This document shows, piece by piece, positions 1-5,572 of a stretch of 42,373 nt of DNA; position 1 is the stretch's first letter; each line of letters starts with the position of its first letter. Under the pieces are notes generated by a model. It did no database searches, was not told the origin of the DNA, and saw nothing but the letters and a program-made list of their open reading frames with translations. The position numbers and the translations under genes are program-made. Source of the stretch: a virus; the IMG/VR virus record IMGVR_UViG_3300020347_000008, positions 1 through 42,373 of that record; one strand, 5' to 3'.

Positions 1-164
1 GCACGTTCCGTCAATGTTAAAGTATAAAATTTATAATCTTTAAATTCACCTTTTAAAATCTTTTTGCCTAGTTTCTTATTAGTCGACGGCTTTAAGACTT
101 TAAATTTATAAGTGTCTAAATTGTGAACGTTCTTTTTGTATATCGTGGTTTCTAAATGTGTCAT
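1..164 (-). CDS. small early protein, 5' part of a gene crossing the window ends
   Basis: An ATG at 164-162 opens a minus-strand frame that is still open at position 1. It follows a good ribosome site (AAAAAGGAAAC). If position 1 is joined to 42373, the frame continues as Ala-Asn-Tyr and stops with TAA at 42366-42364. That gives a 57-residue, lysine- and threonine-rich protein beginning MTHLETTIYKK. It would be the first gene after the sigma70-type promoter at 212-241, the position of T7 gene 0.3-type host-takeover genes. I recognise no family. The function is unknown, and the early host-interaction role is inferred only from position. Confidence 0.75.
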   Translation of the reverse strand, partial: MTHLETTIYKKNVHNLDTYKFKVLKPSTNKKLGKKILKGEFKDYKFYTLTLTER

Positions 165-167
165 AGC

Positions 168-185
168 GTTTCCTTTTTGTTTACG
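168..185 (-). repeat. early leader repeat, copy 1
   Basis: The minus strand reads CGTAAACAAAAAGGAAAC just before the ATG at 164. It matches the leader of the gene at 42314 (42318-42334) except for one A. Both leaders also share AAACAAACGTAA farther upstream. The segment carries the Shine-Dalgarno sequence AAGGAAA, so it is likely a duplicated translation leader of the early genes. Confidence 0.6.
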
Positions 186-211
186 ATTGATTACGTTTGT
201 TTACTATTGAA

Positions 212-241
212 ACCCTACCACGATATTTATTTTTATGTCAA
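212..241 (-). promoter_or_regulatory. sigma70-type early promoter
   Basis: On the minus strand a perfect -35 box TTGACA (241-236) is followed after 18 bases by TAGGGT (217-212). That hexamer has the key T, A and final T of a -10 box and is preceded by TG plus one base, an extended -10 element. Transcription would start near 205, about 40 bases before the first early ATG at 164. This fits the T7 scheme, in which host polymerase transcribes the early genes up to the phage RNA polymerase gene. Confidence 0.65.
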
Positions 242-308
242 CTCATTCGTGAAAAAAACAGTATTACAAGGGTTCGCGTGTGTGTGCGAATTATTTCAAA
301 AGTAAAAC

Positions 309-370
309 GCCGGACGTAATGCCACACAATTAGATCATCATGAATCATTCGAATCATTACGATTTCCGGC
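309..370. repeat. imperfect inverted repeat (large stem-loop)
   Basis: GCCGGACGTAATG at 309-321 is complementary to 355-370 (CATTACG, three extra bases, then TCCGGC). This makes a 13-bp stem with a 3-base bulge and a loop of about 33 bases, which contains ATTCGAAT. On the minus strand the stem is followed by GTTTTACTTTT, so it could act as a weak terminator for late transcription. A packaging or end-processing signal is equally possible. Confidence 0.5.
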
Positions 371-582
371 AGAAAAAAAGTGGACTATCGGCGGCGGCCA
401 GGCTGGGGTGGCACGGGGGGATGCTATATGTAGCTGGGGGCAGACATGACCTTACGAATCTTAGGCATTTTTTGAAGACGCGTACAGACACGTACAGAGG
501 CGATAAGCACAACAGAGGGTAAACACTCCGGTGTATAGCTTAAAGTCTCTGTACGAGCTTTACAGACGCTTTTAACGCCTAG

Positions 583-987
583 TTATGACGTACTATCAAG
601 GTAACTAAGAGGATATTCTTTCCAAGGTAGTTGGAAGTGTGGCCCATCAGGGAATGACTTCCATTCTCCACCCCACTCAACGGGAATCTTTAGTTCTTTA
701 GACGCTGATTGAAACGCTTGGTTAATCTTGTCGTACAATGGCATTTCCCATCGGGCGATACCACCGACATACGCGAAGACATCTACGGCGTGACCTGAAA
801 GGTGTCTACTTTTTAACGTAGTAGTAACCCCTTTAGCTAGATATTCCTTTTGAGTCTCTAGAGTTCTTAGTCCTTCAGACACTCCAAAGTCTATTTCAGT
901 TGTTTGAATTGCTCTATAAACAATCTTTACAAGATCAGGGTGTACTCCTACAAGTTTACCCATAGACCTATCGCTTAATTGGTACAT
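583..987 (-). CDS. endolysin, L-alanyl-D-glutamate peptidase type (peptidase M15)
   Basis: This 134-residue protein is close in length and layout to the T5 endolysin (137 residues). It would cut the peptide stems of peptidoglycan at the end of infection. The M15 zinc site is visible: SRHLSGHAVD at residues 60-69 (H62 and D69) and DGPHF at 114-118 (H117), with EWGGEW near 104-109 in the place of the catalytic acidic segment. The start follows GGGAGACGGA. It is the last gene of the late transcription unit, after the large terminase. It stands in for the T7 amidase (gp3.5), which is absent. There is no signal peptide, so release depends on a holin, most likely the product of 4483-4866. Confidence 0.9.
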   Translation of the reverse strand: MYQLSDRSMGKLVGVHPDLVKIVYRAIQTTEIDFGVSEGLRTLETQKEYLAKGVTTTLKSRHLSGHAVDVFAYVGGIARWEMPLYDKINQAFQSASKELKIPVEWGGEWKSFPDGPHFQLPWKEYPLSYLDSTS

Positions 988-1036
988 TCCGTCTCCCTAT
1001 AATTTCTAACGCTCTCACGTAAACGATTCCTAACAT
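968..1036 (-). CDS. possible 22-residue peptide between terminase and endolysin
   Basis: An ATG at 1036-1034 follows a good ribosome site (GGGAGACATAT) and opens a 22-codon basic reading frame that ends inside the first codons of the endolysin gene. The spacing and overlap suit translational coupling, but a frame this short can arise by chance and no family is recognised. It may only carry ribosomes toward the endolysin start. Confidence 0.25.
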   Translation of the reverse strand: MLGIVYVRALEIIGRRNVPIKR

Positions 1037-1051
1037 ATATGTCTCCCTAAG

Positions 1052-2902
1052 TTATCTATCAGACATCCACACTTCTGTACGAATGCCATCTTTACTACGA
1101 CCACGTAGTCCTAGCTTACCGCCTGACTCGTGCCATTCCACAAAGTCTTCCATTTCTTCATCAAGACGTTGCTGAATTACTCCACGTGCAGCTTCCGCTA
1201 CATCCTGACCCATAGATCGCTGATAGTGTGCTACTGCACCCGCTACGGCATCTAATCGGTCATCGTGTTTTAATGACCCACGATCTCTTGTTACGTGGGA
1301 TAGTTGATATAGTAGTGAGAACCGGTGATCTTCAGCGCGTGACTCACGTCTCGCCAAGTCTTCATCAATAACTAAACGATGTTGCGCCATGACGGGTTCA
1401 AGGGTGTCAATAATACGTAGTTCCTTTTGACCTTTCGCCCATTCCGATTCTTTAACAGTACAACCGCCGGGCCATACCTTAGATAATATAGGTTGAAACG
1501 CGGTGACCCACATGCCTTGCCCAAAGTTCGGCTCGACTTCAATGGTCTGTACGTCGTACTTTTTAGCATCAACTGCAATCTCTGTCATAGCTTGCGCGGG
1601 GTCGGCAGCAAAGCCACCAACGTGTAACAGATACATAATACCGTTTAGTACACCTAGGATTGCCCATGCCGTTTCGTCAGCACCGCGTCCCGCTGGGTCA
1701 ACAAAGAGAACTTTTGACTCATACTTTTCCCATTCGCTATCTAAAAATAGCGGACGTAAGAAGTGATCGCCGGAGAACCCTAAGTTTGGTATATCTTTAA
1801 CGTAGTTGTTCTTATCATTGTGTCGTCCCCATTGCACAGTTAGTGGTGCTTTAAGTGGGTTACATGACATAACGATCAAGTCATGTTGTTTTAATGGGTA
1901 ACGCTCCGCGTCACTCAACGATGTATCCAACATGTACTGTAAAGCAAACGATGCTCTACCTTTTGATTCAATTTTTAATAACTCTTGCTCACCAAAACGA
2001 CTGTCAGTAGTTTGACCATACGATGTTTCTTCGGTGTCAAACATATGACGTAAGTATGGCGCAAGTATATTTACTTCTTCACCCGATTGAGTGTCAGTAA
2101 TTAAGTAATTCTTTAATTTATCAACTGTAGGATATCGAACCGGTATCGTAAAACATCGGAATCCCATCTCTGATACTAATTTGTTATACACAGATTCTTC
2201 GGTCTGTGGCGTTCCTAGGAGAATAATGTCTCCCTTTCCATGTTCTGTTTTAGTAATAGGTACAAAGTCAGACTGAATGATACGTACGATCCTACTACGT
2301 GCTTCTTCAGTTAAACTATTACGTTCAACTTCGATATCATCCGCAACTAATAGAGTCGCACGTGATCCCGTGATCTGTCCGGTGATACCTCTTGCTGCAA
2401 CACTATAGGATTGTGACAATGAACCACCAGCAACATCGAATTGATCTGCCATGTCACGACGTGTCGCACCAGACTCTCGTCTACCATCTAACAACCATTG
2501 GACAATCTCCATAGATTCTAAGATACCTTTAGTCTGCGCCACGAACTCTTTCGCTTTAGAACCGGTAGCAGACACAACAAGTATCTTCTCGTCTCTAGGA
2601 TTGCGCATTAGACGCCATATAGCGTACGCTGACGTGATGTAAGACTTACCTAGTGAACGGAAACACCTAATGATGTCTTCACGTGGCTGGTAAGGGTCTA
2701 TGGTCGTTTTATCTTCTGTTGAATCTACACCGAATTGTAGTCGATGTGCTATTTGATATTGTGCCGGAGTCGGGTCAGGTAGACCCAGATGTTTCCATGT
2801 GATAAACAGAAAGTTTCTAAAGTCTTCGAATGCCCCATGAACTTCTATCGGGAACGTTTGTACCCAATGAGGTTCTCCCTCTAACATTAAAGGTTTTAAC
2901 AT
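1052..2902 (-). CDS. terminase large subunit (DNA maturase B, T7 gp19-like)
   Basis: This is the ATPase-nuclease motor that packages DNA into the prohead (616 residues; T7 gp19 has 586). It shows the T7-type Walker A segment CFRSLGKSYITSA near residue 80, a Walker B-like LLVADD, and the nuclease-domain segments VLFVDPAGRGADETAWA and HDDRLDAVAGA with their conserved aspartates. I chose the ATG at 2902 because it follows TAGGAGACGAT. A longer frame to 2989 would run into tRNA-Pro. The promoter-like element at 2942-2961 lies about 40 bases upstream. The partner small subunit is probably 3376-3615, on the other side of the tRNA pair. Confidence 0.95.
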   Translation of the reverse strand: MLKPLMLEGEPHWVQTFPIEVHGAFEDFRNFLFITWKHLGLPDPTPAQYQIAHRLQFGVDSTEDKTTIDPYQPREDIIRCFRSLGKSYITSAYAIWRLMRNPRDEKILVVSATGSKAKEFVAQTKGILESMEIVQWLLDGRRESGATRRDMADQFDVAGGSLSQSYSVAARGITGQITGSRATLLVADDIEVERNSLTEEARSRIVRIIQSDFVPITKTEHGKGDIILLGTPQTEESVYNKLVSEMGFRCFTIPVRYPTVDKLKNYLITDTQSGEEVNILAPYLRHMFDTEETSYGQTTDSRFGEQELLKIESKGRASFALQYMLDTSLSDAERYPLKQHDLIVMSCNPLKAPLTVQWGRHNDKNNYVKDIPNLGFSGDHFLRPLFLDSEWEKYESKVLFVDPAGRGADETAWAILGVLNGIMYLLHVGGFAADPAQAMTEIAVDAKKYDVQTIEVEPNFGQGMWVTAFQPILSKVWPGGCTVKESEWAKGQKELRIIDTLEPVMAQHRLVIDEDLARRESRAEDHRFSLLYQLSHVTRDRGSLKHDDRLDAVAGAVAHYQRSMGQDVAEAARGVIQQRLDEEMEDFVEWHESGGKLGLRGRSKDGIRTEVWMSDR

Positions 2903-2941
2903 ATCGTCTCCTATACGTATAGTATATACAAAGGGGGGGTC

Positions 2942-2961
2942 TGGGCATAAGCACCCTCTAA
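2942..2961 (-). promoter_or_regulatory. repeated promoter-like element, copy before terminase
   Basis: The minus strand contains AGAGGGTGCTTATGCCC, shared with copies at 35551 and 38486 and in variant form at 23812 and 27154. Here it sits directly after the CCA end of tRNA-Pro and before the terminase gene, and no accepted gene starts at it. That favours a promoter of the phage RNA polymerase over a translation signal. The layout (TTAG block, then C-T-T-A-T, then G) resembles SP6-class promoters, which is an inference. Confidence 0.6.
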
Positions 2962-2962
2962 T

Positions 2963-3039
2963 TGGTCGGAGATGCTGGATTCGAACCAACGACCCTTCGC
3001 TCCCAAAGCGAATGCGCTACCAGGCTGCGCTAATCTCCG
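2963..3039 (-). tRNA. tRNA-Pro (anticodon UGG)
   Basis: A full 77-base cloverleaf with an encoded CCA. The acceptor arm CGGAGAT pairs with ATCTCCG. The anticodon stem TTCGC/GCGAA holds the loop TTTGGGA, giving anticodon UGG, and the T arm GTTGG-TTCGAAT-CCAGC is standard. It lies three bases downstream of tRNA-Arg, and both were probably acquired from a bacterial genome. It would help to decode CCN proline codons during late expression. Confidence 0.95.
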
Positions 3040-3042
3040 TTT

Positions 3043-3119
3043 TGGTGCGCCCGAAGAGATTCGAACTCCTGACATCTAGTTTCGTAGACTAGCACTCTAT
3101 CCGGCTGAGTTACGGGCGC
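3043..3119 (-). tRNA. tRNA-Arg (anticodon ACG)
   Basis: A full 77-base cloverleaf with an encoded CCA. The acceptor GCGCCCG pairs with CGGGCGC. The anticodon stem CTAGT/ACTAG encloses CTACGAA, giving anticodon ACG, normally edited to ICG to read CGU, CGC and CGA. The T loop is TTCGAAT. CGT and CGA arginine codons are common in the phage genes around it, which may explain why it is kept. Confidence 0.95.
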
Positions 3120-3124
3120 ATCGC

Positions 3125-3385
3125 TCAAGTGTATTGGCGTTTGCCTATCCGTAAATAACCCTCAATGCTTGTCTCAGGGTCAGGCTTACTAGACTGTATC
3201 ATTTTAGCTGCACTATCAACTTTTAATGTTTTCTTATTTTTATTCTTTTTTTGTTGGGCTATTTGTTTTGCCGTCAACAATAAATCACTTTTAGCTTTTA
3301 CCTTTCCAACTTTCAATGTCTCTGGGATTCGACGCGCAGCGTTAGTCATTGACTGTGAATTAGATAGTCCTGAAGTTACTGCCAT
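3125..3385 (-). CDS. basic protein of unknown function before the tRNAs
   Basis: This 86-residue lysine-, serine- and glutamine-rich protein begins MAVTSGLSNSQ. Its ATG overlaps the 3' end of the preceding gene (3376-3615), so the two are probably translationally coupled. There is no membrane segment or cysteine motif. The middle (about residues 25-55) is strongly basic. It lies between the probable small terminase gene and the tRNA pair ahead of the large terminase. A packaging accessory or DNA-binding role is possible by position only. Confidence 0.75.
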   Translation of the reverse strand: MAVTSGLSNSQSMTNAARRIPETLKVGKVKAKSDLLLTAKQIAQQKKNKNKKTLKVDSAAKMIQSSKPDPETSIEGYLRIGKRQYT

Positions 3386-3615
3386 TTCTCATTCTCCTTT
3401 GACGATACTTCAAAAGGCATCACCTTTCCGTATTTTTCTAAACTTGCAGAAATCTTTTTTGCCGTAGGAAGGTCTTCGACTTCTTCAAATGGTGGAAATG
3501 TTTTTAAGAAATTAGTCACGGCGGAAACCATTGATGGCGATAGTTCATCATCATTGGCTACAATTTTTTTAAGACGTGTGTAAAGTTCGTCTCTTAATTC
3601 AGCGGTATCTTTCAT
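3376..3615 (-). CDS. probable terminase small subunit (DNA maturase A, T7 gp18-like)
   Basis: A 79-residue acidic, mostly helical protein beginning MKDTAELRDELYTRLKKI. Its length, the segment LSPSMVSAVTNFLKTFPPFEE and its place after the holin region and before the large terminase match small packaging subunits of T7-like phages (T7 gp18 is 89 residues). Such a protein recognises phage DNA and loads the large subunit. The ATG at 3615 is preceded by a TAGG ribosome site inside the end of the upstream gene. A longer frame upstream only reads through that gene in another frame. The call rests on size, composition and order rather than a catalytic motif. Confidence 0.55.
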   Translation of the reverse strand: MKDTAELRDELYTRLKKIVANDDELSPSMVSAVTNFLKTFPPFEEVEDLPTAKKISASLEKYGKVMPFEVSSKENEKWQ

Positions 3616-3616
3616 C

Positions 3617-3733
3617 CTAGTAACCTTTTTTCTTTGTGGCTGGTTTTGTTTTAGCCGTTTTAGTTTTTGCAATTTTTGCTTTTGCTTTCCCTTTTGCAGT
3701 ATACGGGAATGTTTTATTTCCGACTTTTGGCAT
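3617..3733 (-). CDS. 38-residue very basic protein (MPKVGNKTFPYT type)
   Basis: ATG at 3733 follows AGGAGAAGTCAAG. The product begins MPKVGNKTFPYTAKGKAKAK and continues as alternating Lys/Ala/Thr to a GY end. I recall the same opening in many small marine-phage proteins of this kind, an impression from memory. The charge suggests nucleic-acid or envelope binding. No function is known to me. It overlaps the upstream gene by 20 bases and ends two bases before the next one. Confidence 0.8.
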   Translation of the reverse strand: MPKVGNKTFPYTAKGKAKAKIAKTKTAKTKPATKKKGY

Positions 3734-3839
3734 CTTGACTTCTCCTATAAACAATATTAATTGCGGTATTCATAAACACGGCAATCATGGTTAATGTCTG
3801 CATAAACAGACCGATAATTCCAATTAATTCTAAATCCAT
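3714..3839 (-). CDS. 41-residue single-pass membrane protein
   Basis: ATG at 3839 opens MDLELIGIIGLFMQTLTMIA, one long hydrophobic helix over residues 4-31, followed by a basic tail (RRSQDAKSRK). It overlaps the next gene by 20 bases. Its place in a run of tiny membrane and basic genes beside the holin candidate suggests a lysis accessory or membrane role. The ribosome site AAGGAG lies rather far upstream (about 14 bases). Function unknown. Confidence 0.65.
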   Translation of the reverse strand: MDLELIGIIGLFMQTLTMIAVFMNTAINIVYRRSQDAKSRK

Positions 3840-3845
3840 CTAACT

Positions 3846-4001
3846 TCAACTTACTCCTTTGTCATCAAGTTTGCTATACATTTTTTGCCATTCTTTACTA
3901 TTAAATATGTACGCTTCTTTAATTTGCTGGATAGTTCGGAAACACCCTAAACATATGCCCTCTTCATTTAAACGACAAATACCAACACAAGGTGTGTTCA
4001 T
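3846..4001 (-). CDS. small DUF1289-like cysteine protein
   Basis: A 51-residue protein with the pattern PCVGIC...C-x2-C-F-R-T at residues 4-22 (C5, C9, C17 and C20). That is the hallmark of the DUF1289 family of small, possibly metal-binding bacterial proteins (PCVxxC ... CxGCxRT). The rest is a short amphipathic helix containing KEWQKMYSKL. ATG 4001 lies directly after the stop of the upstream gene. DUF1289 has no settled function, and a phage copy this short is unusual. It may bind a metal or redox partner in the cell. Confidence 0.75.
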   Translation of the reverse strand: MNTPCVGICRLNEEGICLGCFRTIQQIKEAYIFNSKEWQKMYSKLDDKGVS

Positions 4002-4130
4002 TTATTTAAACCTTTTTTGTATGTATTTAACTGAAGCATAAACACCAAGACCTAGCGCGATATATGCCAACCCATCAAACCAAGACATATGGTGTAACAC
4101 TTCTACTAAGTCTGCGGTGATCCAATCCAT
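4002..4130 (-). CDS. 42-residue membrane protein
   Basis: ATG 4130 follows GGAGAGATAA. The product has one transmembrane helix (about residues 18-35, FDGLAYIALGLGVYASV) and a basic end (KYIQKRFK), a layout seen in pinholin-like and other small phage membrane proteins. It abuts the DUF1289-like gene with no gap. A lysis accessory is possible, but nothing recognisable fixes a function. Confidence 0.7.
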   Translation of the reverse strand: MDWITADLVEVLHHMSWFDGLAYIALGLGVYASVKYIQKRFK

Positions 4131-4139
4131 TTATCTCTC

Positions 4140-4265
4140 CTATTTCTTTTTCTTAGGGAATCCGGCTTTCATATTAGAATAAGCCTTTTTAGTCACGGTA
4201 GACTTTGCTTTACTTCTAGATGTACCGGCTTTTTTTCGAGCATTAATATTTTTATAGAGACTCAT
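4140..4265 (-). CDS. 41-residue conserved basic phage protein (MSLYKNINARKKAGTSRSK type)
   Basis: ATG 4265 follows AAGGAATAATT. The product begins MSLYKNINARKKAGTSRSK and ends MKAGFPKKKK. I recognise this as a small basic protein that recurs in marine phages next to holin and terminase genes; this is from memory of the family, not a search. It has no hydrophobic segment. The dense positive charge suggests binding to DNA, RNA or membrane surface. Function unknown. Confidence 0.85.
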   Translation of the reverse strand: MSLYKNINARKKAGTSRSKAKSTVTKKAYSNMKAGFPKKKK

Positions 4266-4294
4266 AATTATTCCTTATGTTTAGATTGATTAAT

Positions 4295-4486
4295 TTAGGC
4301 TTCCGCCCCGTTGACGATGGTGCATTCGTATTCAACTGATTGCCAATTTCCATCTTGTGGAAAGTCTTCATGCTTAATCTTCATCTCAATACATTGAGGT
4401 TTGTCTTCAAACCATGCTATTGTTTGAGACGCACATTTATCGTTAAGACAAACAGTTAATAACAACGTCCAAATAATTTCGGTCAT
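4295..4486 (-). CDS. small exported-looking four-cysteine protein
   Basis: The 63-residue product has a hydrophobic N-terminus (IIWTLLLTVC) and four cysteines at 13, 18, 32 and 55. It starts within the stop of the holin candidate (ATGA overlap). The layout is like the 65-residue protein at 30273-30470 (cysteines 9, 17, 33, 58), so the two may be distant paralogues. A periplasmic disulfide-bonded protein is the simplest reading. Its job is unknown. Confidence 0.75.
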   Translation of the reverse strand: MTEIIWTLLLTVCLNDKCASQTIAWFEDKPQCIEMKIKHEDFPQDGNWQSVEYECTIVNGAEA

Positions 4487-4866
4487 TTCTTTCCAAACAT
4501 CTTAGATGCTCCTTTGATTCCAAACGACGCACTTACAATAACTCCTAAAGTATATTTATACCAATCTGGCGTCATAGACAAGGCTTGAAACCCGCGCTCA
4601 ACGTATTCAACTGTGAACGGCAAGAAACAAAGTAAAAGGGGGATGCTGAACAAAATTGTAAGGTACTCGTCTTTCCAACTGCTGTCTGAATTTTTTTGAG
4701 CAACTACATCCCAAGCAATTTCTCCAGATATTTGTTTTTCTATTATAGATGTTTCAGCTTCAATCTTTACTAAAGCTTGTTTTGCTTTGGCTTTCTTGGT
4801 GTCCATGTACCCTTCGACGGCACTACTAGCGACCCCAAACAAACCTTTTAATACTAAACCAATCAT
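4483..4866 (-). CDS. putative holin (GTA/3TM holin-like)
   Basis: This 127-residue protein has a short hydrophobic start, a charged helical middle (residues 20-65) and two strong membrane segments in its second half: EYLTILFSIPLLLCFLPF, and YKYTLGVIVSASFG before a basic end. The DEYLT...PWYK-type layout resembles the three-TM holin family found in gene-transfer agents and marine podoviruses. A holin would permeabilise the inner membrane so that the signal-less M15 endolysin reaches peptidoglycan. It follows ATTAAGGAGACATT and lies in the right block, between tail and terminase genes. Confidence 0.7.
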   Translation of the reverse strand: MIGLVLKGLFGVASSAVEGYMDTKKAKAKQALVKIEAETSIIEKQISGEIAWDVVAQKNSDSSWKDEYLTILFSIPLLLCFLPFTVEYVERGFQALSMTPDWYKYTLGVIVSASFGIKGASKMFGKK

Positions 4867-4875
4867 AATGTCTCC

Positions 4876-5343
4876 TTAATTGTGTTTATTTGTATACCAG
4901 AAGACTCCCGCAAACGTTGCAGCGCAAATAACACCAGCGATTATAATCCACAAAATAACATAACATATGTTTTCAATTAAAGCTTCACGCTCTCGTTTCG
5001 CTTGTTTTATTGCGTCAGCGCGTGAAACTCTAGCTTCAGCTTGGAAACGAATCCAATCTTGCCATAATCCTGGGCGACCGCAATAGATCATTACTTGTTT
5101 TAGTTCTTCTTCTTGTTTATGAATTTTTTCAAGAGCCATAAACTCTTCTAAATCATTTCCATCCTTACCGCCCACCTTTGACCAAAATGAATTCTTTTTC
5201 TTATTTCCTTTTTGTGCTAATGCATCTTTGGCATTGACGAAATCCCCAACTGCTTTTCCACAGTCGAAGATTTCTTTACCATTGGATAGGGCGCGTTTAA
5301 TGACGGAAAAAGCTGCGTTAGCCGCCGCTAATTCCATTAACAT
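4876..5343 (-). CDS. membrane-anchored helical protein of the lysis/packaging block
   Basis: A 155-residue protein from ATG 5343 (after GGGAGTAGCA). A longer frame upstream lacks such a site. Residues 1-50 are Ala-rich (MLMELAAANAAFSVIKRAL). The middle is a charged helix with the sequence GRPGLWQDWIRFQAEAR. One transmembrane segment (about 128-150) lies at the C-terminus. The layout of a cytoplasmic helix plus C-terminal anchor could suit a spanin-like, holin-accessory or superinfection role. It overlaps nothing and sits between an XhlA-like protein and the holin candidate. Function unknown. Confidence 0.8.
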   Translation of the reverse strand: MLMELAAANAAFSVIKRALSNGKEIFDCGKAVGDFVNAKDALAQKGNKKKNSFWSKVGGKDGNDLEEFMALEKIHKQEEELKQVMIYCGRPGLWQDWIRFQAEARVSRADAIKQAKREREALIENICYVILWIIIAGVICAATFAGVFWYTNKHN

Positions 5344-5356
5344 TGCTACTCCCTTG

Positions 5357-5563
5357 TTAAACGATTTTCCCGACAATAACAAATGTCAGCGCAATAAACG
5401 CTAGGGTGCTACCCATAATCATGGCTTCAAGTCTCCACAAACGTTTATCAAGCGCAGTCAATTTGTCTTCTACGGATTGATATCGGACGGCACATTCTTT
5501 CTCATGTGCCTCCAATTCTAATTGCACTTTAAGTTGTGCGCTCTGTTCTTGAGATAGCTTCAT
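5357..5563 (-). CDS. XhlA-like coiled-coil membrane protein
   Basis: This 68-residue protein starts at ATG 5563 after AAGGAGTGTCG. Residues 1-45 form a charged amphipathic helix (LEAHEKECAVRYQSVEDKL), and residues 47-66 a single membrane helix. This is the layout of hemolysin XhlA-type proteins, which work with holins in some phages. It opens the presumed lysis block directly after the tail protein genes. It overlaps no neighbour. It could also be an inner-membrane spanin. Confidence 0.7.
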   Translation of the reverse strand: MKLSQEQSAQLKVQLELEAHEKECAVRYQSVEDKLTALDKRLWRLEAMIMGSTLAFIALTFVIVGKIV

Positions 5564-5572
5564 CGACACTCC

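Larger units (their letters stand above)
165..582. other. main non-coding region between the lysis end and the early genes
   Basis: This is the longest stretch without a convincing gene. Read on the minus strand, it lies between the stop of the endolysin gene and the first early gene. It holds direct and inverted copies of CTCTGTACG (about 480-560), a GC-rich patch near 390-440 in an otherwise AT-rich genome, an imperfect inverted repeat at 309-370, and an early promoter at 212-241. In T7-like phages the direct terminal repeats and packaging cut sites lie between the last late gene and the first early promoter. By position this region is the likely place for the physical genome ends, but no terminal repeat can be proven from one circularised copy. 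Confidence 0.6.

Noticed and set aside
340-522. Plus-strand 60-codon frame in the main non-coding region
   Set aside because: It has no ribosome site, runs against all accepted genes, overlaps the inverted repeat and GC-rich patch, and its product looks random.
988-1001. TATAGGGAGACGGA on the minus strand, like the end of a T7 promoter
   Set aside because: Only the initiation part matches. The upstream recognition bases of a T7 promoter are missing, and GGGAG is simply the ribosome site of the endolysin gene.
2817-2948. A 43-codon frame opening at the ATG inside the element at 2942
   Set aside because: It overlaps the start of the terminase in another frame, has a biased random composition, and looks like a by-product of the repeated element.
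2903-2989. Longer terminase start at 2989
   Set aside because: It would overlap tRNA-Pro and the promoter-like element, whereas ATG 2902 has a clear TAGGAGA ribosome site and gives a normal family length.
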